Positions 27,204 through 36,064 are shown, counted from the first letter of the stretch. The stretch: DNA of 64,000 nucleotides from Pseudomonas fulva 12-X (GCF_000213805.1 NC_015556.1:4293001-4357000), one strand, 5' to 3'. Translations and numbers: made by a program. Notes: a model not told the origin generated them from the sequence alone.

Positions 27204-28199
27204 TTACAGAGCGGTGACGCCGCCTGGCTCAAGGGGCTCGTCAGCCTTCGCCAGGCCATTGCGCAAGGGCGCACCGAACTCTTTCATCTCGATCTCGAAG
27301 GTATCGCCGGGTTGCGCCTGGATGCCGTCGGCATAGGACAGGGTCGCGGTGCCGAAGTAATGCACGTGCACGTCGCCCGGACGCAGGAACTGCTGGTACT
27401 TGAAGTGGTGGAACTCCAGGTTCTCCAGGCTGTGACACATGTTCTCCTCGCCGCTCAAGAACTCCTTCTCCCAGATGACCTCGCCGCCGCGATGAATGCG
27501 GCTGATACCGGACAGATGGGCTGGCAGCGCACCGACGCGCAGTTCCGGCCCGTAGGCGCAGGCACGCAGTTTGGAATGCGCCAGGTACAGGTAATTACGG
27601 CGCTCCAGCACGTGGTCGGAGAACTCGTTGCCCAGGGCGTAACCCAGGCGATAGGGCTTGCCGTCGTCACCGATCACATACAGGCCGACCAGCTCGGGCT
27701 CCTCGCCGCCGTCTTCGGCGAACACAGGCAGCGGCAGGTCTGCGCCAGGACGCACGACGATGCTGCCGTCACCCTTGTAGAACCACTCCGGCTGCGCGCC
27801 GACCTGGCCGGCAGCCGGTTTGCCGCCTTCCATGCCCCAGCGGAAGATGCGCATGGTGTCGGTCAGGGTGGCTTCGTCCTGGCCCTTCTGCTGGTGCATC
27901 TTGTCGCGGGTCGAGGCGCTGCCCAGGTGGGTCAGCCCGGTGCCGCTGATCAGGCAGTGGGCCGAATCCTCATGGTCCAGCGGCGGCAGGACGCGCCCGC
28001 TCTGCTGCAGCTCGGCGTAGGCCGGGCCGGTATCGCTGCCGCGGCTCTCGACCTCGGCCTGCAGGCTGCGCCCGGCGCGGATCGCTGCCAGCGCCAATTC
28101 GCGGGTGCTGGCCACGCCACGCACGGTACGGATGGCGTCGCCTTCGACAACGCCGACCTGGCGCTGGCCGCTGGTGGTTTCGAACTGGATCAGTCGCAT
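27204..28199 (-). CDS. AraD1/GguC-family fumarylacetoacetase-fold protein (probable 2-keto-3-deoxy-sugar-acid dehydratase)
   Basis: 331 aa. The N-terminal part begins MRLIQFETTSGQRQVGVV. The C-terminal half has the FAH-fold features GNEFSDHVLERRNYLYLAHSK and GDVHVHYFGTATLSYADG. This is the GguC/AraD1 group, members of which act as 2-keto-3-deoxy-L-arabinonate dehydratases. Together with the next gene this gives sugar acid to 2-oxoglutarate semialdehyde to 2-oxoglutarate. The gene is divergent from a LysR regulator. No sugar dehydrogenase, lactonase or sugar-acid dehydratase is present nearby, so the pathway is completed elsewhere or starts from an imported intermediate. Confidence 0.82.
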   Translation of the reverse strand: MRLIQFETTSGQRQVGVVEGDAIRTVRGVASTRELALAAIRAGRSLQAEVESRGSDTGPAYAELQQSGRVLPPLDHEDSAHCLISGTGLTHLGSASTRDKMHQQKGQDEATLTDTMRIFRWGMEGGKPAAGQVGAQPEWFYKGDGSIVVRPGADLPLPVFAEDGGEEPELVGLYVIGDDGKPYRLGYALGNEFSDHVLERRNYLYLAHSKLRACAYGPELRVGALPAHLSGISRIHRGGEVIWEKEFLSGEENMCHSLENLEFHHFKYQQFLRPGDVHVHYFGTATLSYADGIQAQPGDTFEIEMKEFGAPLRNGLAKADEPLEPGGVTAL

Positions 28200-28293
28200 G
28201 GCTTATCTCTCTTGTCAGTCTTGCCCGAACGGGTACAGGGCAGACTTTACGAACTGCGCGCCAACCTGCCTAATGACAGGCTCTGATCAAGCA

Positions 28294-28308
28294 ATAACCG
28301 ATGGTTAT
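28294..28308. promoter_or_regulatory. LysR-type T-N11-A palindrome
   Basis: ATAACCGATGGTTAT is a perfect 6-bp dyad around GAT and fits the T-N11-A rule for LysR regulators. It lies between the divergent GguC-like gene (start 28199) and the LysR gene and covers the LysR ATG at 28301. This suggests either that the true LysR start is ATG 28313 or that the regulator blocks its own translation start region. Confidence 0.5.
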
Positions 28309-29257
28309 CACCATGCTCGCTTCCCTGCCCGCCCTGGTTTCCCGACTGCGCCTGAAACAGCTGCGCCTGCTGATCGCCCTCGACGAACAGGGTTCGCTGC
28401 ACAAGGCCGCCGACGTCGTGGCGATCAGCCAGCCGGGCGCGACCAAGGCGCTCAACGAAATCGAATCGGCATTCGGCACGCGGCTGTTCACCCGTACCAG
28501 CCAGGGCCTGGAAGCCAACGACCTGGGGCGCTGCGCGATTCGCTACGCGCGGCTTATCCACAGCGACCTGGCGCACCTGCGCGAAGAAATGCTCGGCATC
28601 CTCCAGGGCCAGGGCGGCCGCCTGGTGGTGGGCGTGATCATGGGCGCGGTGCCGCACCTGACCCGTGCACTGTCACGCCTGCGCGCGCGCCAGCCGGAGC
28701 TGTCGGTGGAAATAGTCGAGGACACCAGTGCGCGGCTGCTCAGCCTGATCGACCAGGGCCGCGTCGACTTGGCGATCTGCCGCACCAGCGTGAGCCGCCG
28801 GCCAGACGATTACGATTGCCTGAGCCTGCATGACGAGCAATTGAAGGTGGTGGCCAACCCGGCGCACCCACTGGCGAACACGCCGGGCCTGAGCCTGGAA
28901 CAGCTGGCGGCCTACAGCTGGGTGGTGTTCCCGGCGAACATGCCGATGCGCCTGGTTCTGGAGCGGGCATTCAGCGACGCCGAGCTGGAGTTTCCACGCT
29001 ACCCGCTGGAAACCGCCTCGACTTTCGCCACCCTGATGCTGCTGCAGGAAGACCCGAACCTGGTGGCCCTAATGCCGCGGGAAACCGCCCAGTCGGCGGC
29101 GCGCGCCGGCCAGCTGGCATGCCTGGACACGGCCCAGGTGCTGCGCAGCGAGCCCTATGGCGTGATCAGCCGGCGTGGCTCGCCGCTATCGGCGCCGGCG
29201 CGTCTGCTGCTCGAAGAGCTGCGTGACGAGCCGGCAGAGGGGCTCAGCGGCGGTTGA
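28301..29257 (+). CDS. LysR-family transcriptional regulator (GbpR-like)
   Basis: 318 aa from ATG 28301; ATG 28313 is the alternative. The N-terminal helix-turn-helix is LRLLIALDEQGSLHKAADVVAISQPGATKALNEIE, of the GbpR subgroup that controls sugar and sugar-acid genes. The C-terminal effector domain is complete. Divergent from the GguC-dehydrogenase operon, which it probably regulates with a sugar-acid intermediate as inducer. Its 3' end overlaps the convergent dctP by 14 bases. Confidence 0.88.
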   Translation: MVITMLASLPALVSRLRLKQLRLLIALDEQGSLHKAADVVAISQPGATKALNEIESAFGTRLFTRTSQGLEANDLGRCAIRYARLIHSDLAHLREEMLGILQGQGGRLVVGVIMGAVPHLTRALSRLRARQPELSVEIVEDTSARLLSLIDQGRVDLAICRTSVSRRPDDYDCLSLHDEQLKVVANPAHPLANTPGLSLEQLAAYSWVVFPANMPMRLVLERAFSDAELEFPRYPLETASTFATLMLLQEDPNLVALMPRETAQSAARAGQLACLDTAQVLRSEPYGVISRRGSPLSAPARLLLEELRDEPAEGLSGG

Positions 29258-30233
29258 CAGTCTGCGCCGCACGCAGCACGTCAGCACCGATCTCCGCCTC
29301 GAAACGCTGCCACACCGGGCGCATCGCTTCGCGCCAGGCATCGCGCTGCTCGGGCGTCAGGGTGATGATCTGCGCACGGCCGGCGGCGACCAGTTGTTCG
29401 CGGCTCTTGCGGTTCAGCTCCTCGGCGTCCTGATTCACCTTGAAGCTGACCTCTTCGATGATCGCTTCCAACTGGGTGCGCACCTGGTAGGGAATGCTGA
29501 TCCAGAACTTGGAGTTGCTGATCAGCATGTAGTTGAGCGAACCGTGGTTGGTTTCGGTGATGAACGGCTGCACGCTGTCGAGCTTCTGGCTGGCCAGGTT
29601 CGACCAGGGGTTTTCCGCGCCCTGCACGGTGCCCTTCTGCAGTGCCGCCAGGGTTTCGCTGAAGGCCAGCTTGCTGGTGCTGGCGCCAATCTGGGCGAAC
29701 TGCGCTTCCAGTACCGGCGACGGCTGGATGCGGAAATTCAGGCCCTTGGCATCGGCCGGCGCCTTCAACGCGCGGGTGGCGGAAAGCTGCTTCATGCCGT
29801 TGTTCCAGTAGGCCAGGCCGTAGATGTCCTGGTTGGCCATGGAGCGCAGCAGCTCGCGGCTCTTCTCGCGCTTCTGGAAGCGTTTCACCGCTTCCAGGTC
29901 ATCGAACAGGAACGGCAGGTCGAACACCTGCAATTGCTTGGTGTAGGCATCGAACTTGGACAGCGACGGCGCCAGCAGCTGCACCTTGCCGTCACGCAGC
30001 GCCTGCAGCTCGTCCTCGTCACCGAACAGCGTGGAATTGGGGTACACCTCGACCTTCACCTTGTCGCCCAGGCGCTGTTCGACGAGCTGCTTGAACAGCA
30101 GCGCGCCGCGGCCTTTCGGGGTGTCTTCGGCGACCACGTGGGAGAACTTGATGACGATGGGCTCGGCGGCCGAAACCGGCAGGCCGATCAGCAGCAGGGC
30201 TGACAGGGCGGTGGTGACAACGGACTTTAACAT
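29244..30233 (-). CDS. dctP: Solitary TRAP-type solute-binding protein DctP
   Basis: 329 aa. Signal peptide MLKSVVTTALSALLLIGLPVSAA, then the DctP fold with KFSHVVAEDTPKG at the start. The conserved Arg-containing segment LNFRIQPSPV near residue 165 contacts the substrate carboxylate. ATG 30233 has AAGG 9 bases upstream; the open frame runs another 331 codons upstream without conservation. No dctQ or dctM lies next to it, so membrane partners must come from elsewhere. C4-dicarboxylates are the usual ligands, but sugar acids are possible given its neighbours. Confidence 0.9.
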   Translation of the reverse strand: MLKSVVTTALSALLLIGLPVSAAEPIVIKFSHVVAEDTPKGRGALLFKQLVEQRLGDKVKVEVYPNSTLFGDEDELQALRDGKVQLLAPSLSKFDAYTKQLQVFDLPFLFDDLEAVKRFQKREKSRELLRSMANQDIYGLAYWNNGMKQLSATRALKAPADAKGLNFRIQPSPVLEAQFAQIGASTSKLAFSETLAALQKGTVQGAENPWSNLASQKLDSVQPFITETNHGSLNYMLISNSKFWISIPYQVRTQLEAIIEEVSFKVNQDAEELNRKSREQLVAAGRAQIITLTPEQRDAWREAMRPVWQRFEAEIGADVLRAAQTVNRR

Positions 30234-30542
30234 GCAGATACCTTGGCAATGGCAGCACGGCAGGCGCACGGGGCACCCACCTGAAAAGGGATTCATCTGG
30301 ACTGGCCTCGGCGAGGCGCTGGCGACGCGTTGTCGGCTGGGCCCGCAGCGGGTGCGGAAGGGCCGACTATTATTGGAGGGGCTGCGGATATGACCGGTGG
30401 GTTGGCAAATGACCGGCAGGGCAGCGGCCGCGATTCTTCGCGATTGGCACCTGCCGAACAAGCCGCAAATACGCCAACTGCCGCACAACCTGAAGATTTC
30501 CCGTGGCAGAATGCGCCCCGCCACGCCCACCACGAGATCAGC

Positions 30543-31664
30543 ATGTCGTCGTCCTTCGTCACCCCGTTCACCACCCTCGAACTGCAGCGCCAGCCCGAGC
30601 AGCCCGGCATGCCGCTGCAGGCCTTCGACGCCGCCGATGCCTATCTGCTCGAGCAGGTGCAGGCCCTGCCAGCCGACGCACGCGTGCTGCTGCTCAACGA
30701 CAGCTTCGGCGCCCTGGCCTGCGCTCTCGCCGGCCGGGCCCGGGTGACCAGCAGCGGCGACTCGCACCTCGGCCACCTGGCGCTGCGCCTCAACCTGGCG
30801 CGCAATGGTCTCGCCGAAGACGCGGTGACTTTCGTGCCGACCAGCGAGGCAGCGAGTGGGCCGTTCGACCTGGTGCTGATCCGCATCCCGAAAACCCTGG
30901 CGCTGCTGGAAGAACAACTGATCCGCCTGCACGGCCAGCTTGCGCCGGGCGCCCAGGTGATCGCCGGCGCGATGATCAAGCACCTGCCACGCGCCGCCGG
31001 CGACCTGCTGGAGAAATACATCGGCCCGGTGCAGGCCTCGCTGGCGGTGAAAAAGGCCCGTCTGCTGCACGCCACGCCCGAGGCGCGGCCAGCGGCGCAG
31101 TCGCCCTACCCGACCCGCTACCGCCTCGACAAACCGGCGCTGGAGCTGAGCAACCACGCCAACCTGTTCTGCCGCGAAGGCCTGGACATCGGCACCCGCG
31201 CCTTCCTGCCGCACCTGCCGCGCCACCTGGATAATCGCCGCGTGGCCGACCTGGGCTGCGGCAACGGCGTACTGGGCATCGTCTACGCCCTCGGCAGTCC
31301 GCAGGCCGAGCTGACCCTGGTGGACGAGTCCTATATGGCCGTGCAGTCCGCCGCCGAAAACTGGCAGGCCGCCCTGGGCGAGCGCCCGGTGACCGTGCGC
31401 GCCGGCGACGGCCTGGCCGAGCAGCCTGCCGACTCACTGGACCTGGTGCTGTGCAACCCGCCCTTCCACCAGCAGCAGGTGGTCGGTGACTTTCTCGCCT
31501 GGCGCATGTTCCAGCAGGCGCGCAGCGCGCTGGTCACCGGCGGCGAACTGTGGATCGTCGGCAACCGCCACTTGGGTTACCACGCCAAGTTGGCGCGGCT
31601 GTTCCGCGGTGTCGAGCAGGTGGCGGCCACGCCGAAGTTCGTGGTGCTGAAGGCGACCAAGTGA
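30543..31664 (+). CDS. rlmG: 23S rRNA (guanine-N2) methyltransferase RlmG
   Basis: 373 aa with two related SAM-methyltransferase halves. The N-terminal half is degenerate. The C-terminal half has the SAM motif VADLGCGNGVLGI near residue 235 and the catalytic N-P-P-F motif in LVLCNPPFHQ near 305. This is the RlmG/RsmC arrangement; RlmG methylates G1835 of 23S rRNA. The position next to dctP matches P. aeruginosa PA4616-4617. The 309 bases between dctP and rlmG show no further gene or clear promoter. Confidence 0.9.
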   Translation: MSSSFVTPFTTLELQRQPEQPGMPLQAFDAADAYLLEQVQALPADARVLLLNDSFGALACALAGRARVTSSGDSHLGHLALRLNLARNGLAEDAVTFVPTSEAASGPFDLVLIRIPKTLALLEEQLIRLHGQLAPGAQVIAGAMIKHLPRAAGDLLEKYIGPVQASLAVKKARLLHATPEARPAAQSPYPTRYRLDKPALELSNHANLFCREGLDIGTRAFLPHLPRHLDNRRVADLGCGNGVLGIVYALGSPQAELTLVDESYMAVQSAAENWQAALGERPVTVRAGDGLAEQPADSLDLVLCNPPFHQQQVVGDFLAWRMFQQARSALVTGGELWIVGNRHLGYHAKLARLFRGVEQVAATPKFVVLKATK

Positions 31665-31867
31665 GGCAGTGGCGCGGAGAGTCGATGAATATCCCACCGA
31701 AAAAGCGCGCTGAGCTGCGAAAGTAGCTTTTGACGGCTCTCGCGCGAGGCGAGCAGGCGATTGTAGAAAATCGTATTCACAGTCATGCCCAAGCTAAAAA
31801 GAGGCTGGGACGCTGGCTTAATTAATCTCGCTCTCGCCTCATGAAATCTGCGCTGCGACGACCTATC

Positions 31868-31942
31868 CCCGGGTATCGCTACGCTCAACACCGGGCTACC
31901 AGAGTCACACGTAGCCTGCGGTTGAGCGCAGCGATACCCAGG
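31868..31942. repeat. Two opposed GTAGCC(T/C)GGGT-type repeats
   Basis: CCCGGGTATCGCTACGCTC..CCGGGCTAC at 31868-31899 and GTAGCCTGCGGTTGAGCG..GATACCCAGG at 31911-31942, in opposite orientations 11 bases apart. They lie between the convergent rlmG and PmbA-like genes, the same pairwise arrangement as at 21142 and 51074. The other ~200 bases of this 288-base gap show nothing recognisable. Confidence 0.65.
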
Positions 31943-31952
31943 AATACCGTCC

Positions 31953-33272
31953 TTACAACGTCAGGGTAAACCGCGATAGCAGCGCCCCAGGCAGCGCCAT
32001 CGAGCCGGTCTGCCTGGCCCCGTAGGTGCCGCTGGGCAGCAGCAGCTCCGGTTCACGGGTCAGGGCTTCCAGGTTCGTGCCGAGGAAGTCGAACAGCGAG
32101 TCGTCGAAGCGCATGGTGTCCACCGGCGCCCGGATGCGGCCGTCCTCGACCCAGAAGGTGGCGAAGCGGGTCATGCCGGTCAGGCGCCCGGCCGGCAGGT
32201 CGGAGAAGTTGGCGTACCACAGGTTGCCGATATACAGCCCGGTGCCGAGGCGCTGCAGGATCTCGCCCTCCTCCAGCTCGCCGCCATGCAGCTGCAGCGA
32301 GAACGGGTATTCGCCGCTGCCCGCGCCGTTGGCGATCAGCCCGTGTTCGGCGGCGCTGCGTGAGCTGACCAGGCGCTCGCCCGCCTTGCCCTGGCTGACC
32401 AGGCGCAGGGGCTGGCGTGGCCCTTCGCGGGTGAAGGCCGGCGCCAGGCCGCCTTCGATGCGCTCGTCCAGCGTCACCTTGTCGCTCAGGCTGGCGTTGC
32501 CGGCGAACAACCGCTGCAGCGGGCTGCCACCGGTGGCCAGCGCTTCGGCGGAAAAGCCCCAGGCGAACAGCCCGAACAATTCTTCCAGCGCCGCGGGCGT
32601 CAGGTAAGCGCGATAAGCCCCCGGCTTCAACTCATGGGCGGGTTTGCCCAGGTGCTCCAGTTGCTCGCGGGCGAACGCCAATTTGCGGGCGAAGGCCTGT
32701 ACATCCCATTGCTCGCCGGCGTAGCTGCTTTTCACCGCCTGGCCGTTGTCGTGGAACAGGCTGAATTCGAAGTTGAAGCTGCTCGCCGCGTGCCAGCCGA
32801 AGGCGCCCCAGGAACTGGCGAAGCCCTGGTACTGCGGCCCGGCGGCGTAGAAGCCGACCAGATCCAGCCCGGCGGCTGCCTCGTGGATCTGCGCGATGGC
32901 AACCTCGCTGTGCAGGGCCGCCTCGCCCGCCACCGTCTCGCTGCGCCAAGCCTCGCGGTTCAAGCGCAGATACGGATCGTCGGCGAGCGTCGGCAATACC
33001 GCGCGCAGGCGCTGCAGCGCCTGGTCGAGGCGCGGGCGGTCGTCGTCGATCACCCCGCTCAGGGCCAGTTCGAAGTCGCCATGCCGCTCGCCCTGGTACA
33101 GCGCCAGGGTGGCGTACACCTGCTGCACCTGGCCGGCCTGGCGCACGCGGGCGTGGTTGAAGCGGATAAAGTCCGAAGGCTCGGCCTGATACTCCAGGGT
33201 AAAGCTCTCGCCGGCCTGCAGCCCGGCGTTCAGGTGCGCGAGCAGCGCCTCGAAATGCTGACGTGCGTTCAT
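31953..33272 (-). CDS. TldE/PmbA-family metalloprotease subunit
   Basis: 439 aa. PmbA/TldE homologue, the non-catalytic partner in the TldD/TldE heterodimer, with no HExxxH metal motif. Its ATG shares one base with the stop of the upstream TldD-type gene (TGATG), so the two are coupled. The C-terminal part contains GLYIGNLWYANFSDLPAGRLTG, typical of the family. The substrate is unknown; canonical TldD/E process microcin B17 and CcdA-like peptides. Confidence 0.85.
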   Translation of the reverse strand: MNARQHFEALLAHLNAGLQAGESFTLEYQAEPSDFIRFNHARVRQAGQVQQVYATLALYQGERHGDFELALSGVIDDDRPRLDQALQRLRAVLPTLADDPYLRLNREAWRSETVAGEAALHSEVAIAQIHEAAAGLDLVGFYAAGPQYQGFASSWGAFGWHAASSFNFEFSLFHDNGQAVKSSYAGEQWDVQAFARKLAFAREQLEHLGKPAHELKPGAYRAYLTPAALEELFGLFAWGFSAEALATGGSPLQRLFAGNASLSDKVTLDERIEGGLAPAFTREGPRQPLRLVSQGKAGERLVSSRSAAEHGLIANGAGSGEYPFSLQLHGGELEEGEILQRLGTGLYIGNLWYANFSDLPAGRLTGMTRFATFWVEDGRIRAPVDTMRFDDSLFDFLGTNLEALTREPELLLPSGTYGARQTGSMALPGALLSRFTLTL

Positions 33273-34714
33273 CAGGCCGCCCCTCCAAATACGTCGACAT
33301 CGGCGAACACACACGCCGGTGTGGCGTGCCCGACGCGGATCACCTGGTTCGGCTCGCCCTTGCCACAATACGGCGTGCCCAGCACCTCGAAGGTACTGGC
33401 ATCTCCGACCGCCTTGAGGTTGCGCCAGAACTGCGCGGAGATGCCGCGGTAATTGGGGTTCTTCACCACGCCCTTGAGCTCGCCGTTCTCGATCAGCCGG
33501 CCCCACTCGCAGCCGAACTGGAATTTGTTGCGCGCGTCATCGATCGACCAGGAGCGGTTGTTGCTCATCAGAATGCCCCGTTCGATGCCGCCGATCAGCT
33601 GCTCCAGGCGCTGCGTACCGGGCTCGACGTTGAGGTTGGCCATGCGGTCCAAGGTCGGGCGGTTCCAGCTGCAGGCACGGCTGTTGGCCACGCCTTCGAG
33701 CCCGCTGCGCCACTGCGACAGCGTGCCACCGAGCGGCCGCTGGAGGATGCCCTCGCGGATCAGGTATTCGCGCTGCGCCGGGGTGCCGTCGTCATCATGG
33801 CGATAGCTGGCCAGCTCGCCCGATACCGTTGGGTCGAAGGTCACGTTGAGCAGCGACGAACCGTACTGGTAGCTACCGAAATCCTCCTGTCGGATAAAGC
33901 TGGTGCCAGCGAAATTGCGCTCGTCACCCAGGATGCGATCGAGCTCCAGCGGATGACCGATGGACTCGTGGATCTGCAGGATCATCTGGTCCGGCATCAG
34001 CAGCAGGTCGCGGTGACCGCTCGGCGTATTGGGCGCCAGCAACAATTGCAGCGCCTCGTCGGCGACACGGCTGGCCGTGCCGACCACGCCCAGCTCGTCG
34101 ATCACCTCGGCACCGCCCTGACGCGCCAGGTGAGTGCCGCCAAAGCTGCGGCTCTGGCTGTCGGTGCCATCGCTGGCGGTAACGCCCAGTTGCGGAAACA
34201 CATAATGCTGAGCGCGGCGCAAACGAGCGCCGACGCTGTTGAGGTAGATCTGCTCGGTGGCGGTAAAGGTCAGCCCGGCGTACCAGTCCACCAGCCGCTC
34301 ATCCCGCGGTACCCGCGCCGACTCCGCCGCCAGCAGCTCGTACCAGTGCACCGGGCTGGCGAGAGCGCGCTGATAGCCGGGCATCACGTCATCGGCCTGC
34401 TCATGAGGCACCGGCAGCTCATGCAGATCAAGCAGATTGCGCCCCGCCAACTGCCGCGCCAGCCGCTCGGCCTTGTCGAGCGCGGCCTGCAACCCGGCCT
34501 GGCTGAGATCACTGGTCGCCGCATAGGCCTCCACCCCGGCCACCCGCACACTGAGCATGGCCCCCACATCGTCCGAAAACGACGGCGCCCGCGCCACATT
34601 GCGACGCACCCAATAGCGCTCGGTGGTTTCCCGCACATGGCGCAGCGACCAGAAATCGGCGGTGCAATGCAGGGCGGCGAAGCGGCGTTGCAGGGTTTCG
34701 CTGAAGGCGAACAT
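33272..34714 (-). CDS. TldD-family metalloprotease, catalytic subunit
   Basis: 480 aa from ATG 34714, with GGGAG 6 bases upstream. The zinc motif H-E-S-I-G-H-P-L-E is at about residue 247 (HExxxH), with a metal-binding Cys candidate in the C-terminal region. This and the next gene form a TldD/PmbA pair that looks like a second copy, because the housekeeping tldD and pmbA of pseudomonads lie apart from this neighbourhood. No obvious peptide substrate gene is adjacent. Confidence 0.86.
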   Translation of the reverse strand: MFAFSETLQRRFAALHCTADFWSLRHVRETTERYWVRRNVARAPSFSDDVGAMLSVRVAGVEAYAATSDLSQAGLQAALDKAERLARQLAGRNLLDLHELPVPHEQADDVMPGYQRALASPVHWYELLAAESARVPRDERLVDWYAGLTFTATEQIYLNSVGARLRRAQHYVFPQLGVTASDGTDSQSRSFGGTHLARQGGAEVIDELGVVGTASRVADEALQLLLAPNTPSGHRDLLLMPDQMILQIHESIGHPLELDRILGDERNFAGTSFIRQEDFGSYQYGSSLLNVTFDPTVSGELASYRHDDDGTPAQREYLIREGILQRPLGGTLSQWRSGLEGVANSRACSWNRPTLDRMANLNVEPGTQRLEQLIGGIERGILMSNNRSWSIDDARNKFQFGCEWGRLIENGELKGVVKNPNYRGISAQFWRNLKAVGDASTFEVLGTPYCGKGEPNQVIRVGHATPACVFADVDVFGGAA

Positions 34715-34873
34715 GGAAGCTCCCTTGGTAGGCGGCATAGGGAGGCAGTATGGGAAGGATTGGCGGGATGGGGCAACCAGGGTGGCGGAGATCGCGCCGT
34801 AGACGGTTGGCTATTTGCTGGCGTAGTGTCGTAGCCGGATTTGTATTCAAGCGACTAACAGCTAGGCCGCGCC

Positions 34874-34984
34874 ATGATCAGCGAAAGTATCTCTGTTGGT
34901 GAAGCGTCTTTTTTCAGTATCGCGAGGGTGGATGAAAAGAGCGTCATATACCCTACCTTCCAACGCGCTAGGTTATATCCATGA
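34874..34984 (+). CDS. 36-codon micro-ORF coupled to the orphan gene
   Basis: ATG 34874 opens MISESISVGEASFFSIARV and ends YP followed by TGA at 34982-34984. The stop overlaps the next ATG (34981) as ATGA, the arrangement of translational coupling. CTAGG lies 7 bases before the start as a weak ribosome-binding site. It shares the low G+C of the following gene. It may be a short leader peptide or a real small protein; chance cannot be excluded. Confidence 0.4.
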   Translation: MISESISVGEASFFSIARVDEKSVIYPTFQRARLYP

Positions 34985-35895
34985 AAATCCCTAAAGAGCG
35001 TCTCGCTCAAATTGACGCATCAGCCCCAACCTTCGGCTACAACATTAAGCGAGTATCTCTTTCAGCTAAATCCAGACGAATGAGTCGCGATATAAAAAGG
35101 CAAATAGAGGAACATCACCAAGGAGCCTTTATTGTCTTTGAAGAGGCGGTGCGATTCATCGTAGCATTTGAGGACTTTCAATTCTCCCGTAAAAATATAT
35201 CTCCGGAAGCCACACCTTTCAGGTTCATGCTAGCTCGCGTAAGGGCTGACTTGATTTCTATTCGTAGCTTATTACTCGCAGGCCAAGAATCTTCAGCTCT
35301 TGCTATAGCCCGTGTTTTTATGGAAGACATCGAGCTCACAATGGCTACAGCTGTGGACACAGAGTTTGCTATTGCGTTCATGGACACAGATGATCCCGAC
35401 AAATTTTGGTCAACCCGTATTGCCTACGGCAAAATTTACCCCTGCGTTGAGCGCTTTCTTCATCTCGGCGGACAAAAGCAGAGCATCTCTGCTGCTTATA
35501 TTAAACAACATCGGACGATGAAGAGCTTTCTCTCTAGGCATGTACATCCCAGCTTTTCTTCGGCGTTCAACTTGGTCGCACCTGCAGCGTTAGAAGCTCC
35601 GGGAATGTTCGCCTTTAGACCCGCGGCGTGGTTTGGTGAGAACAGTGGACGGCTTTGCTTGTATATCGCTGAAGAAACCCAGGCTTTTAGCGCAACCTGT
35701 ATAAACGCCTTCATCAAACCCAACCCTCCGCCAGCTTTGGCTGGATACGAGCCAAGTAAATCCCTCGCAAAATTTATGCGCCCCGCGCATAACTTACAAA
35801 CATTGCTGCAGAAATATTCCTCGAGAATGCACTCTACTTATGGGAGAAAATCCAAAGCCTGGGAAGAAGAGGCAGACCTTGAAAGCGAAACTTAA
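34981..35895 (+). CDS. Hypothetical protein, A+T-rich orphan gene
   Basis: 304 aa, mainly predicted helical, no signal peptide. The segment RADLISIRSLLLAGQESSALAIARVFMEDIEL and the later SFLSRHVHPSF suggest an all-helical soluble protein, loosely like abortive-infection or DUF5677-type proteins, but I cannot name a family. Base composition and codon use (many AAA, ATT, TTT, TCT) differ sharply from all neighbours, which indicates recent horizontal acquisition. A GGTGGACAA repeat lies just downstream. There is no good ribosome-binding site of its own; translation may depend on the overlapping micro-ORF. Confidence 0.75.
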   Translation: MKIPKERLAQIDASAPTFGYNIKRVSLSAKSRRMSRDIKRQIEEHHQGAFIVFEEAVRFIVAFEDFQFSRKNISPEATPFRFMLARVRADLISIRSLLLAGQESSALAIARVFMEDIELTMATAVDTEFAIAFMDTDDPDKFWSTRIAYGKIYPCVERFLHLGGQKQSISAAYIKQHRTMKSFLSRHVHPSFSSAFNLVAPAALEAPGMFAFRPAAWFGENSGRLCLYIAEETQAFSATCINAFIKPNPPPALAGYEPSKSLAKFMRPAHNLQTLLQKYSSRMHSTYGRKSKAWEEEADLESET

Positions 35896-35907
35896 TCCAA
35901 CAAGCAG

Positions 35908-35933
35908 GGTGGACAACACGAAGCTTGTCCACC
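35908..35933. repeat. GGTGGACAA ... TTGTCCACC dispersed repeat
   Basis: GGTGGACAA at 35908-35916 and TTGTCCACC at 35925-35933 with core CACGAAGC. Same family as 25359. It marks the right edge of the A+T-rich segment. Confidence 0.65.
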
Positions 35934-36064
35934 ACGTTCAAAGCACCTGCTCAGCACACAAACCAGTACACCTTCTGCGCCCTGCTCCAGACCTTGCCCC
36001 ACCAAGCCCCAGTCCTTACCTTGTTCCCTCGCCTCCCCGCCTTCAACCGCGAGTTCGACCCACC

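Noticed and set aside
30234..31226. Upstream in-frame extension of the solitary dctP to 660 codons
   Set aside because: The extension is antisense to rlmG and precedes a clear signal peptide and ribosome-binding site at 30233.
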